Shown here piece by piece: positions 48,032 through 58,518 of a stretch of 64,000 bases of DNA. This DNA comes from Hyalella azteca (taxonomy: Eukaryota > Arthropoda > Malacostraca > Amphipoda > Hyalellidae). The notes under the pieces were generated by a model. That model was not told the DNA's origin and did no database searches. It saw only the letters and a program-made list of their open reading frames with translations. The DNA lies in contig NW_025935151.1 in NCBI RefSeq assembly GCF_000764305.2, positions 603,994 to 667,993 on the forward strand. The letters are read 5' to 3'. The position numbers and the translations under genes were made by a program. Position 1 is the first letter of the stretch. The number at the start of each line of letters is the position of its first letter.

Positions 48032-48502
48032 TCATAGGGTGTTCACCATGCTGCATTTTAGCAGGTATTGTCCCAGGCGATGAATGACTGCAGTTCTCCT
48101 TTTTTGGGGAATATCACCCCCTCCCAGAGCTGTGATGAGGTTCCAAGGAAGTAAAAGGTTCTCCAGATTTGAGCGAAACTCCCTCCTCTGATTGATGTAT
48201 AGCGAACAGTGCAAAATGAAATGCTCAATTGTGTCTTCTGTGTTGCATGTGGGGCAGATGCCGGAATTGACCAAATTGAAGCGGGCCAAGTGGGCTTTCA
48301 CACCAGCATGACCAAGCCGCAGACGAGCCACAGCACATTCAACTGAGCGAGGTAGCGGTCCATAGTCCACATAATTTACTGTCTCTCCCAAGCCCAGTCT
48401 GAAGGTTCCCTTCCCTGAAGACTGCACTTCCTCTGACCACCAGAGTGACCAATATTTCAAGAATTTGTTCTTTAACAGACAGAGCCACTCCTCAAAGCAC
48501 AA
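48032..48502 (-). pseudogene. LINE copy 3 ORF2 C-terminal region
   Basis: The minus strand is open through RSVECAVARLRLGHAGVKAH, then GICPTCNTEDTIEHFILHCS with the C-x2-C...H-x4-C knuckle, then ITALGGGDIPQKRRTAVIHR to the stop after MVNTL. It aligns motif by motif with 13424-13732 and is better preserved. The rest of ORF2 is absent here. Confidence 0.8.
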
Positions 48503-48535
48503 ACTGGATCTGGCAGAGCGATCATTTGCATGTGC

Positions 48536-48536
48536 N
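48536..48536. other. Ambiguous base (N)
   Basis: This is the only N in the window. It lies 34 bp upstream (in LINE orientation) of the last recognisable ORF2 tail and 320 bp from the adapter, consistent with an assembly join. Confidence 0.95.
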
Positions 48537-48657
48537 GATCCTAGCAGTAATATTTATATTTTGTCTTAATAGTTTAAAAAAGCGCTATTTTGTGGAAATA
48601 GAGATACGGCCCGTTTAAGGCATTGAGACTTAAAACCAATAGTTTTATATTTTTCAG

Positions 48658-48742
48658 TACATTGAACGCAGTATTAGCAGCACTGGGCCTTTCTGCGGCT
48701 TCTTGGTTCGCTTACAAAGGGTTCACATTAATTGTAGACTGA
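48658..48742 (+). CDS. Possible orphan 3' exon with one hydrophobic segment
   Basis: After a good acceptor (tatatttttcag) the plus strand reads TLNAVLAALGLSAASWFAYK, then GFTLIVD and a TGA. The reading is a single membrane-helix-like segment with a short tail, faintly like small mitochondrial inner-membrane proteins such as the Tim14/DNAJC19 N terminus, but I cannot assign it. It lies between the N and the adapter, so it may come from elsewhere in the genome. Start and upstream exon are not identified. Confidence 0.2.
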
Positions 48743-48855
48743 GAAATCGTAAGAATAAACAGAATTTACGCTAGTATGACTATTATCCTAGACTGAATAA
48801 GCCTCTCCTTCCTATCGGCCGTTGTGCTTATTACAAGAGCTATCTCTGCTTACTC

Positions 48856-48893
48856 CTGTCTCTTATACACATCTAGATGTGTATAAGAGACAG
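48856..48893. other. Nextera mate-pair junction adapter (artefact)
   Basis: Two 19-bp Tn5 mosaic ends (CTGTCTCTTATACACATCT and its complement AGATGTGTATAAGAGACAG) are joined head to head with no base missing. This perfect 38-bp palindrome is the junction sequence left by mate-pair library circularisation and is not genomic. The LINE ORF1 frame on the minus strand runs straight into it (…KGCLLYTSRCV), which shows the join. Confidence 0.97.
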
Positions 48894-49701
48894 CCCTTCC
48901 TACCCCCCCGCTGAGCCGGACCGGGCGATGCTCTTGCAAACGCATAAGTACTCACAATAATTCCGAATTCCCTGCCACCATGATGCACACGTATATCAGA
49001 ACCTGGCTGATAGCAGCAAACAGCCCACTTCCCAATTGCTGAAATAGTTAAATAATTAGCAATGTTTTGCCCACTGAATGAGGGAGACTCAAGTGCAACC
49101 AGCTGGCGACGTGGGTTAGGATGCACAATCAAATCCTTTACTGTACCAAAAGGCGAGTTTTTTATTCCTTTGGCCAGGCCAATTGGATCTTTTAGAAAAT
49201 TCATGGCATTAGGCCCTTGTGGTTTAACAAGGATGGTTCGCCCACTCCCTGCACTTTGCAGAGTGGCATTGACTGGTAGTTTCACATTTGCTAGATTGGC
49301 CTGACTGGAAGCACTATCAAACAAATTTTGCTGTCTGTGCACAGCTGGAGCTGGGCGCTTAGCCCTCCCACCACCAAGACTCTCAGTTGACCCACTCTTT
49401 TCCCGATTTCTGCGTTTTTGACCAAAACTACAAGCCTCCATTATGGCTCCATACTCCATAGCCATGGGCAATTTGGGCATTGGGTTCGGGGTTGCTGCAA
49501 TGAGTGCAATCAGGCTTTCACAGTCAGATCCCTCCACAAAAATGGCATCACTGATTATGTCATCACCATCCACTTGCAAATTCACTTTCTCATGACCAGT
49601 ACCAATGTACCATTGCCAGATTTACCATCTTTCAATTCTCCAGCTCCTAGCGTGATGGGCGGGCCAAAGCCTGAGCCAGTAAGGCAGCTGGACTCTTCCA
49701 T
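48894..49701 (-). pseudogene. LINE copy 3 ORF1 N-terminal part
   Basis: The minus strand starts MEESSCLTGSGFGPP at 49701, shifts frame near 49590 and then stays open (NLQVDGDDIISDAIF, GQKRRNREKSGSTESLGGGR, NATLQSAGSGRTILVKPQGP, GTVKDLIVHPNPRRQLVALE) until the adapter at 48893. The same series is in copy 2 (14189-14758). The zinc knuckles are not reached. Confidence 0.75.
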
Positions 49702-50504
49702 GTCGGACAGTCAGACCAAGGACAAGGTCGGCTTGTCAAAAAGATAACAAGTCAACAAGACAACAACCAAGTACCTAGGCCCAACAAATAAATTCAGAAA
49801 GAGGAAAAAAACGAAGAAATAAGTGCAAAAAGAAAAGAAACAAAAATTAAGAAAAAAAAAAAAAGACTGACAAACCTCAGAGGGAGAAAGCCAGTTGAGT
49901 TTTTCCAGGAGGAGACTGAATTCACTGGAAATTATATTTATTAGGTATCCTAAGGTATGGATATGATGAGTATTAAGTTTGGCTCACAATGATTCACCAA
50001 TTTCACCGGTTACTTTAGAGAACGCAATTTAACACACGTGCTTTCGCCGTGAACGCAACTGACTTTCTCCGTAAGCCTAACAAGCGCATCGGAAATTCTG
50101 AACAAGGTTAGGCCTAACGATGCAAGCGTCGGGTAGATATGTTATCACATGTCACCACAGATTGAGTAAAGCGAGTCGTCAAACTAAACTCTCTTATTAT
50201 ACTGCTTCTTTCCGGAATGTCCACGATAGGTAGACTTGAAATTTAAAGCCAGAATTTAGCCTTCAGAATGTCTGTTGAGCCGGTCTGGTAGCCAGTTATT
50301 TTTCCACTTTTTATTTTATTATTATTAAGTATTTTTTTTTTGAGGATGTGGGGTCGTCCCCCAGTGTCCCTCACGGCTCAAGTTGTTACTAAGTCTTCAT
50401 TTTTTATTTATTCTAATGGGAGTACTGGAAACTGTTCCATAAACTTGCAACTTGCATAGTTTTGCGCCTCTTGTTGTTAGCGGGTTGAAGGTAAAAAAAA
50501 TATG

Positions 50505-50640
50505 AGTACTCACTGCAGTGAGTGACAGAGAGCGCATTTTCTCGTCGAAGAAAACGTGAAGTCACGGACGGACACACAGACGGACATGGCGAGCACAATA
50601 GTGCATTTTTTTCATAAATGAGAAAATGCGCTAAAAAGTT
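50505..50640. repeat. Dispersed repeat shared with 42710-42840
   Basis: The palindromic gtactcactgcagtgagtga start, then gagcgcattttctcgtcga, gtgaagtcacgga and cataaatgagaaaatgcgct, is closely repeated in the ihog intron copy. It has no coding potential of interest and its family is unknown. Confidence 0.55.
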
Positions 50641-50861
50641 GCCCTTTTGGGACTCCTAGCGAGGCCGCGTGAGAATTAACCCACGGTATTTTTTATCTAT
50701 TGGAGCTCGATGGCATTGCAGCAGAAATGCCTGGGTGGATAGCTAGAGGTCAGAATAGCCCAAGTCCACAGTGCTATTCATATACCTTCCAGATCGTAAC
50801 GCAGCCGGGCAACTTCACGGCTCTTGACACAAAGCGCCCACCACAACAGCGCAGTTCAGTC

Positions 50862-51125
50862 ACAGGACGGAGCGCATACAGGCCGGAGCCCAAATGGCCG
50901 GAGCGCAGCAGGCCCTACCGCAACAGCTACTCCTAACGTAACCTAACCTAACCTGCGTCGCCTGTTGCGCTCCGGCTCTGTGAAGCAGTGGCTGTGTTAT
51001 GCAAAGCAGATTTACTGTTAGCCGGAGTTACCCACAGCTCATTGATCTGAGGCTATGTGTAGATATTGCATGCTGATGTTTGGCGTTGGGCCCAGGGCCT
51101 GTTTACGAGTCAATTTTGTTACCCA
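50862..51125 (-). repeat. Dispersed repeat R1, copy b
   Basis: Inverted relative of 18955-19262, with the shared ggccctaccgcaacagctac, taacctaacctaacct and gggcccagggcctgtttacg segments. The neighbouring 50705-50860 matches 22740-22890 in inverted orientation, so the family is probably longer and broken up at the other sites. Confidence 0.6.
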
Positions 51126-51574
51126 CGGCTGCGCTCCCAAATGCCTTATAAACAAACAGCCGTTAATTTTGTGTGACGCTGTGAAAAAAAGCCACAAATG
51201 TCATGTACGGCTGTGAAGACGGCCGTGAGACGGCGCTGGAAGTGTTGGCTCAGCCTGACGGTGTGTAGGACGTAAGATACACATGACATAGTTCAATAGC
51301 AAGAGACAATGCTCGCCAGGTAAACGACGTAATTGATATTCAAATTTGATGAACAAATACGAATGAAATACAATAAATTATTATTCAATTCATACTTTCT
51401 GTGCTGACGAGGCATCTCAGCCCGCACTGGGACGGCGGGTGTGCTTCACGTTGATAATAATAATAATAATATAGCGGTGTCAGCGTTGATTAGGCCGTAG
51501 GCCTGTTGCCGATTCTTAACATCGCAGAACATTCACACATTTTGCGGTCTCGAACTCGCAACTCACTGCTACAA

Positions 51575-51710
51575 ATCTGCTTTGCTTAACCGCCCGGCTT
51601 CCGTGCCGATTCTGGCCAGAAACTGACGCACAGAGCTGGGATCGAACCCGGGCCTCTCTGCGTCAATAATGGTACTCTGAACTTTAACCACTGGGCCACT
51701 TTAAGCCACC
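51575..51710 (-). repeat. tRNA-derived SINE-like element
   Basis: On the minus strand the sequence starts gtggcccagtggttaaagtt (A-box-like) and has a good B box, GGTTCGATCCC, about 40 bases further on (plus strand 51638-51648). A tail with gccgggcggttaagcaaagc follows. The A/B box order and spacing are those of a Pol III promoter from a tRNA, but the body is longer than a tRNA and does not fold as one. Confidence 0.55.
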
Positions 51711-52189
51711 ATTATAATGCAACAGGAAGCGCGCCATCGTAGTTACCAACGCTGTGGCCACATTTATTCCTTTGAATTTTCATATATGAACTACATTTTT
51801 ATTCCGTCTATCATCTCATATTTTCGTTCGTTTTAAATAATATAAAGCGACATTCATAATAATTGTGATGTAGGGATGAATGTCAGAGAGCAGCATTTGC
51901 CAATTCCATCATCCCTTTCTTATTCCTTCCCGTACACAATCATACTACTGAGTAGAGTAGCCTATGAAGTTAAGGGCTTAGAGCCTTAAGGCACCATTAA
52001 GAAGCCACTGCTCAAGCTACGGTACTATAATCATGGAGGCTACACCCGCCCAAGCACGCGCCTTCCTCTACTCTTGCCCTGATTTTCCACCCAAACAAAT
52101 CTTTCCTGATTTAACCAAACCTCTTTGGCTGCAGCAAGACGGAGAAGCGGGGCAAGTGGAGGGCCGGAGCAAATAATTGCTGCAACTTT
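51711..52189. other. Intergenic sequence between SINE-like pieces
   Basis: Nothing recognised except short AT-rich repeats. It lies downstream of TWNK on its 3' side. Confidence 0.35.
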
Positions 52190-52318
52190 GTTATGCTTAA
52201 CCGCGCGGCCACCTCGCCAATTTTGACCAGAACTATCGCAGGTAGCTGGGGAAGATCTCGCAACTCCTTGCCTCAGTCATGGCACTCTTGACTGTAACCA
52301 CTGGACTACCCTGTCGGT
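52190..52318 (-). repeat. Second SINE-like copy, diverged
   Basis: The minus strand reads gtagtccagtggttacagtc, later cagctacctgcgatagttct, and ends ccgcgcggttaagcataac, the same plan as 51575-51710. The B box is decayed. A third tail-only fragment (cttaaccgctcggcctccgg) is at about 29570-29605. Confidence 0.45.
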
Positions 52319-52492
52319 GATTACATTAAAAAATGTGCTAACAATAGAAAACGCTGAAGTCAAGAAAGGAAATGAGTTGTCAAACGCTATAGGATATATA
52401 TTGAAAAACATCTGATGCATAGATAACAAACACTGATGACATAGATGAGCGTTAATGGAATAACACTTTAGTTATCCAAAATCTTCTGTTGT

Positions 52493-55400
52493 TTAAAGCT
52501 CACGAGATTCAGGAGGCCTTTGTTTCCCTTCTTTATTTTTCTGAGAGTCTTTCGATTTTCGGAAAAATCCAGAGAAAGTAAGAGATTCTTGATGAAATTT
52601 AATAGGCACAACGCCTAGATGGCCGCCAAAGCGATTTTTCACGACCTGAGTGCAGAAGAGTACAGTACATTTAGATTTGTAAGTTATCCATTGATTCAGA
52701 CTCTCGATTTTCTCTTCCATGTGGCTGGCATCTAAGGACTAAGAGTTGCAAATAAACAGTTCCTTTACTATTTAGAAGATTGCTCAAGAAGTTACTCATT
52801 CGTGGCCACTTCTATGCCACATTTAAATAAAACCAGCATAAAAAGATGTTCACCTAAAAAATTAATACCACGAAACTCCTATATAAGATATGGAATGATT
52901 ATTGACAATCAATAGGGATTCAGAGTGAGATCTCATTTTCATCAAATCCTTACCTCAATTGCCTTCCTGCAGGACACGGGGTTAGAGCCCTGAACCTGTA
53001 GTAGCATAACATTGTCCGCCTCTTGCGTTACTCTCGCTCCGCCCCCAATGCTCTGCATTGTCAGTAACTCGTCCGCCTGAAGCTGAGACGAGAAAAACCT
53101 TCAGCATAATAATGGTCCTCGTTCTACAACAATGTCACTCAAATTGTCGAGTATTGATGATCTGTGCACAGATACAAATTCAAAATTGAAGGCCGTCAAA
53201 GTTGGCCATTTAAACAAGCTCAATTTCTATCAATTACTTGATTAGCCATGCTACGATTATCATAAGAACTTGTAGCTTTAAAGATTTTTCTGAAAAACAA
53301 GTAGCACAACTTACGCAGAATATTAAAATATCAAATTCTAACTTCTCAACATTTGGTATTATATTTGGTATACAAATATGCCAAACCAAATATAATAAAC
53401 AAACGTTAACTTTAAACCAAATACTAGTCTTTACTGTCACAAAAACAGTTGATTCAAAGTAGGGGGTCAAACGGAACCTAGCTGCTGTGGATAAAAATTA
53501 TGATGCTCTAAGAAAAGTACAAGTGAACACAAACCTTCCTGGGATGAAAATTATGATGCTCTAAGAAAAATACACCTTCCTGGGATGAAAATTATGATGC
53601 TCTAAGAAAAGTACTAGTGAACACAAACCTTCCTGGGGTGGACTATAAGAGTGACGTGGCAGCCGAATTGCGTAGCAAAGCTTCTGAAGGCGGCCATTGC
53701 CAGGTCCTGGTGCTGCCAGCGCTCAGAAAAGCTTCTCTGACATCCAACCAGGAATTGCAGGTTGTCAACCACAACGTGGCGAACGCCACGCACCATCACG
53801 CTCTCTCGTAGGGCCTAAATATGAAATTAATAAATTAAACTTCAATGCAGCTAGTATTCAAATAAAAAATCATAGATATTTTTAACACCATTGCAGGAAA
53901 ATAAATCAGCATCTGACATCGCAGCAGACGACTAAACGAGTCAAATTCGAGCTTCTTCTATCAACATTTGCAGAGGATTTTTCATTTTATTAACAATATT
54001 TAGCATCGGCTCCGAGCACTGCGAGTTTTGATCAGTGCATAAAGAGATGCGCAATCAATCCCACCAGTTGCCTCAGTACTGGCAGTTGATCTACGAGTGT
54101 CAAGAAATACAAAGGATATTATCTAGCTTATCACACTAACTTCAAATATCTGAAATATTCTGAGGATTTAAAAACTGAATAAGTGCTTCATTAGACATTT
54201 CGTAATCTCCGGCAAATCTTAGCAGTGATGTAGAACTTTAGAATTAACGGTCACACAAAGGAGAGCAAAGTAATTCCCAAACGACGTTGCAATCAGTTTT
54301 CATTCATAGAGCTCTCATTATCATTCACTAAACTAACTGTAATACGCTATATACAAGTCAGCTTTCAAAATGTAGGTATTCAAAAACCTGGATAACTAAA
54401 ATACAATCAGTCTCAAAAACATCTCTATTTTCGTTACCGTGTCAAACAAGACACTAGAAAACGTATCAGAGTTGTACACACTTGCATGATCACTTCCAGC
54501 TCTTGCTGGCCGTGCACGTCGAGGAAGTGGAGAGGTACTTGTTTAAAAAGATAGGACAGGGCATCAAAGGATGTGCGGTCTGTAGGCAGCGGTGCACCAG
54601 AGTATTGCTGTAGGAGAACCTCCGCCAGGCGCTCTACTGAGACTTCTAAGCTTGCCCAGAGTGTCACCACCTGAAACGAAAATTTAGTTTCAAATTTCTG
54701 AAGCAGATATTGAATTCCATATAATAATGATGAATTATGATTGTTTTAATCGGCATCCAACAATTTATATTTTCTAGCTTGAATCTTAATTCCCAAATAT
54801 CGTACGTTTCAGAGCATGTCAAAGCATCAATTAAATTTCCAACGATAGGTACTTAATTTATGCTTGATTGCTACGAATAAAAAGTGAGAAACACGTATTC
54901 GAGTGCTGCAACAACTGTTTACAGGCAAAAATGAGTTATAATAAGAAAAAAGTCGATCATTTTATACAAGCAATAGAATACTGCTCTAAAATGAATAGCA
55001 CATCAACAAATTTGACAAATACCTTCAGTTAGACAAATTTTTTCCTGTGCCGTCAAAGAATATGGAATTTACTGAATTCAAGGGTCAGGAAAAAATTTTA
55101 CAGAATGCCCCGTAAATGAAGATAATGGAAGAGCATACAAACCCCTTGAACTGCCAGGTCGAGGGAATATTCAGCAAGGAATGTGGTTTTTCCAGCACCC
55201 GTTGGTCCGGACACGACAGTGACTTCGCCAGATCGATGGCCCAGCAGCACTCGGTTCAGTTCTGGAAACCGAGCCCACGGCACGCCACGTACCTGGAACA
55301 TTAGCTTGCTTATATTCTAACACGTATACAGGGCTTTCAAAAGAAAAATTCTTGATACCATCTTCCATTGAAAACATAAATAACGTTATGTATCTCTGAC

Positions 55401-58173
55401 AGACCATACTTAAGAAGAGTTAAAAAATTGATATCACGATTGAAAATAGGAGTGATTAATGATATTAAGAATATTGAATTCAAAGCCAAAATTACTCACA
55501 AATTTGTAGGTGGTTGTTTACCTCGCAAGGGTGTTTAATACGATGATAAACCTTCTCCTTTATATTGTCATAAGTCAGGAGCGAGTTGCTTAGGCGTAGC
55601 TGTTGGTGTGTTAGAAGTCGAGCTAAGATCTGATCCTTGTTCAGTTGATGCAGCTCCAACTCACTGGACGTACTGAAAAATTCGGTCATTCTTCAAGCCA
55701 AAAAATCCTATCATTTCGGCGCTTGGTGCCTTAGGGACATTATAAACTTCATTGCTGGTGAAATAAGTAGATATTCAATTGACATAAATTCAAAAATTTT
55801 CTGGACGTATTTCAGATGCAATACTACTACCGTACCATCAAGCACAGTTAATATGTCAAAACTACACACTTAACAAAGTTGCATGCAATGCCAGCAGAGC
55901 TGATGAACTTGTAAAAGCGGTATGGCAGGACAAAGCCCTGATTCAACCACAGCAGCACACGCTTCACAGAACCTGGCAGACCCCACAAGTTGACAGAACC
56001 TGCACAGCATCACTAATTCAATTAGAGCAAATACAGTAACTTTGAATAGATTAGAACAAAATTAGGTACAGTAGTAACATAGAGCATTAAAATTGACTTT
56101 TGAGCATTCAAGTTCTAAAAATATTTATTACATTAGCATGCCTCATCATATATATTCTCATATATATGTCTCATCTTAGAAAATTTTTCAAATCAAACAG
56201 TCACGATACTAAATGAAAAAAAGGATTTATACAATAAGTAAATAAATCATACAATAATGTATAAATTAATGAAATTTCCAAGGATTGTGACAATACATAC
56301 AACTAAGCCTTCAACTATAGTACATATATCTAAGAATTCACATGTAAGCAACCATCTATGCTAACCATGAGATCCATTCAAAGGGAAATTGTTTTCTAAT
56401 GTATCCCAATGCTTGGAGCCCCCTGCAAGAACTGAACAAGGGATATTCAGTTGGGCTAGATGAAGAGCATCCAAAATTGATGATACCACAAGTAGCTCAG
56501 TTGGTGAACGACCTGCAGCTTCTGTGGGGCTAGGGATTATGAGTGATGACCAGGCACACATATGGCCTTCCACAAATCTTGATACGATCTGCATGAATGA
56601 ACGAAAAAAAAATTAGACACCTAATAATTGCATGCATGATGAGGCGAACTTCATCTACGACTGTAGCATGCAAGAAACAAAATAATATACATAATTAAAA
56701 AATGTTTAGCCATCCAGTCATGAATTTAAATCCTAACATTCAACAATACACAAAGGAAAAGTAACTAGTATCTGGAAAATGAGTAAAATGACCACCTGTG
56801 GGGACTTCTGGAGGAGTGGGATGCTGAAGTATCCAACTGGCTGCAATAGGTTGTTTCTTGAACCACTTATATTAACCATACTTTGATCAATCATAGGACG
56901 ATATACAGGTACTATCAGTCGACTACCATCAGAACTGGAGCGGCAGCCATACTGCTTCAAGACATCTAAACTCAAGCCCTGAAATGTAAACAAAGAATGG
57001 TCATTAGGAAAACAGTTTGATATGAATAAATAGATAGAAAATTGTACACTGAATTATTGATTTTACACAAAAATCTACTGCTCCTATCAAGGATCACTGA
57101 GCAAGCCAAAGAATTATAACTTATACAGACTAAAATGTATTGCTCACCTTGCAAGGAGTGCTTTTGAGTGATGATAAGAAAGTTTCATTAAGAGGAAGTG
57201 TTGAGTGGAGGAAAGAATGCAGCTGTGAACAAGTCAAGACATCTTGCTTGGCATCCAGCAATTGACAAAGCTCTTCCCATGTACCAGCCTTACAGCACCA
57301 CGGACAAACAAAATAACCTGCAAATGTGCATAAAAATGGCTGATGCTCTGATAATATTCATCATATAGCTATTAAAGTAAATGGATGAATATAAACAAAA
57401 TTGTATACATAAAAATGTTAGCAGGATACTGAAATTATCATAAACTTTACTGTAGGTAATGAAATTATTAATAAATTTAGAATAACTTGAAAATACTTGC
57501 CTGTGTTTTTATCAACAAAAATATCTTTGTGCTGGGTTGAGCCACAGGAAGAGCTGCATGTAGGACATTGTACAATGAAGCTGCAGTCTGTCTCGTCAAA
57601 ATCAATTGCTCGAGAACTAAGGAACTCTGCTATCTCTTCTTCCAATTCAAAGTCATTCCAGTTCAAGTCATTTTCATCTTCAGGACACTCAATTTCAGTA
57701 ATTATGCCAACCAAATAATCTGGTATGTTGGAGCTTAACTTGTGAAAACTTGTGTGCAAGCAATGTTTTGATGAATCTGGAGGCCTACTAATTTTCACCA
57801 AATTATTGTATTGTTTATTCAATCCCACTGAGGTAATGGACTCTACTGAATTCCTAAATGGAAATAATGGTATTCCAGAACAAAATAATTTTGAACAAAC
57901 ATGATTAATGCTCAGAATAGGAGGATTAATTGGCTTTTTTGAGCGTATTACTGCAGTTTTGACTGATTCAGCTGAATAGATTATCCCATTTTTATAGTTT
58001 CCAATTGTATAAGACCTATAAGACAAACAATTAAATTGCTTGTAACTAACAATATTAGAGTTGGGAATATGGCAGTCATGCCTTGCTTTTCTTTTCATCA
58101 AAGGCTGTTTACACAACACAGACCTGCAGGGGTGGTGAAATATTATAGGTTTTGCCATGTGCAGCAACGCCAT
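52493..58173 (-). CDS. TWNK: Twinkle, mitochondrial replicative DNA helicase (11 exons)
   Basis: A hexameric helicase that unwinds mitochondrial DNA at the replication fork, related to T7 gp4. Coding exons: 57501-58173, 57148-57317, 56796-56978, 56366-56588, 55870-55999, 55522-55672, 55143-55292, 54482-54670, 53629-53814, 52954-53082, 52493-52645; 2337 nt, 778 aa, all phases agree. The ATG at 58171-58173 follows a likely 5' UTR acceptor and opens a basic presequence. A Cys4 motif (C203/C206 and C229/C232, in CPTC and VCPWC) precedes the primase/TOPRIM-like region, which is poorly conserved ([27 protein letters not shown]). The helicase domain is clear: [17 protein letters not shown], Walker [10 protein letters not shown] (539-547), HGQQELEV, Walker [10 protein letters not shown] (636-644), [23 protein letters not shown] and KNRFGG. 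Intron 1 is GC-AG (acag|gcaagt). The length exceeds human Twinkle (684 aa) because of a longer N terminus. No break is seen. Confidence 0.93.
53489..53635. repeat. Tandem repeat carrying extra copies of a TWNK splice donor
   Basis: Three units, 53489-53541, 53542-53582 (12 bp shorter) and 53583-53635, share ggatgaaaattatgatgctc followed by taagaaaa. Units 1 and 3 end in acacaaaccttcctg. In unit 3 this end is the real exon 9 donor and the last bases of the exon (exon starts at 53629), so unit 1 has a second intact donor-like sequence inside the intron. Confidence 0.75.
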
Positions 58174-58518
58174 GTCTGAAACATGAAGAAACACCTTTAA
58201 TGTTAGTATTAATTTCACAGAAACAAAGAGGAAATTAGCCTTATTCCTTAGTATAAGCATTAAACTATGCATAAAAGTTAAAAATTAAGAGTAAAGAATA
58301 AAAAATTTTTTTCTTATGCAAGTTTAGGCCTTTCCTGGCTTTAGATGCTTTAAATATAATAATAAAATTAGGTTGAAAATATACCTGCTTTACCAAGTTT
58401 ATTTTAGTCTCTCACTATCTGTTTTCTTGTTACCCAATTTATGATGGGCTGAAGTTCCCTAAAATTGCCAGATATCAAAAAAATGTGATAAAATTAAGAT
58501 TTTTTGCTTTTGTTAATA

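Larger units (their letters stand above)
47842..50070 (-). mobile_element. Jockey/I-like LINE copy 3 upstream of ihog
   Basis: This is an antisense copy of the same family as 13901-18600. Its 5' end (gttgcgttcacggcgaaagc on the minus strand) is at 50070, and the 3' end is an A-rich tail shown as T-run at 47842-47851. A perfect 13-bp target duplication, gtaagcctaacaa, flanks it at 47829-47841 and 50071-50083. Only the ORF1 N-terminal part (49701 down to 48894) and the ORF2 C terminus (48502-48032) are present. The space between holds an N, an unrelated 0.3-kb piece and a sequencing adapter, so its real internal structure is unknown. Confidence 0.85.

Noticed and set aside
48863..48893. C terminus CLLYTSRCV of the LINE ORF1 reading
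   Set aside because: It is the translation of the adapter sequence, not genomic.
51575..51710. Functional tRNA gene
   Set aside because: A and B boxes are present but there is no acceptor stem or anticodon arm of proper geometry, and a related decayed copy lies at 52190; it is SINE-like.
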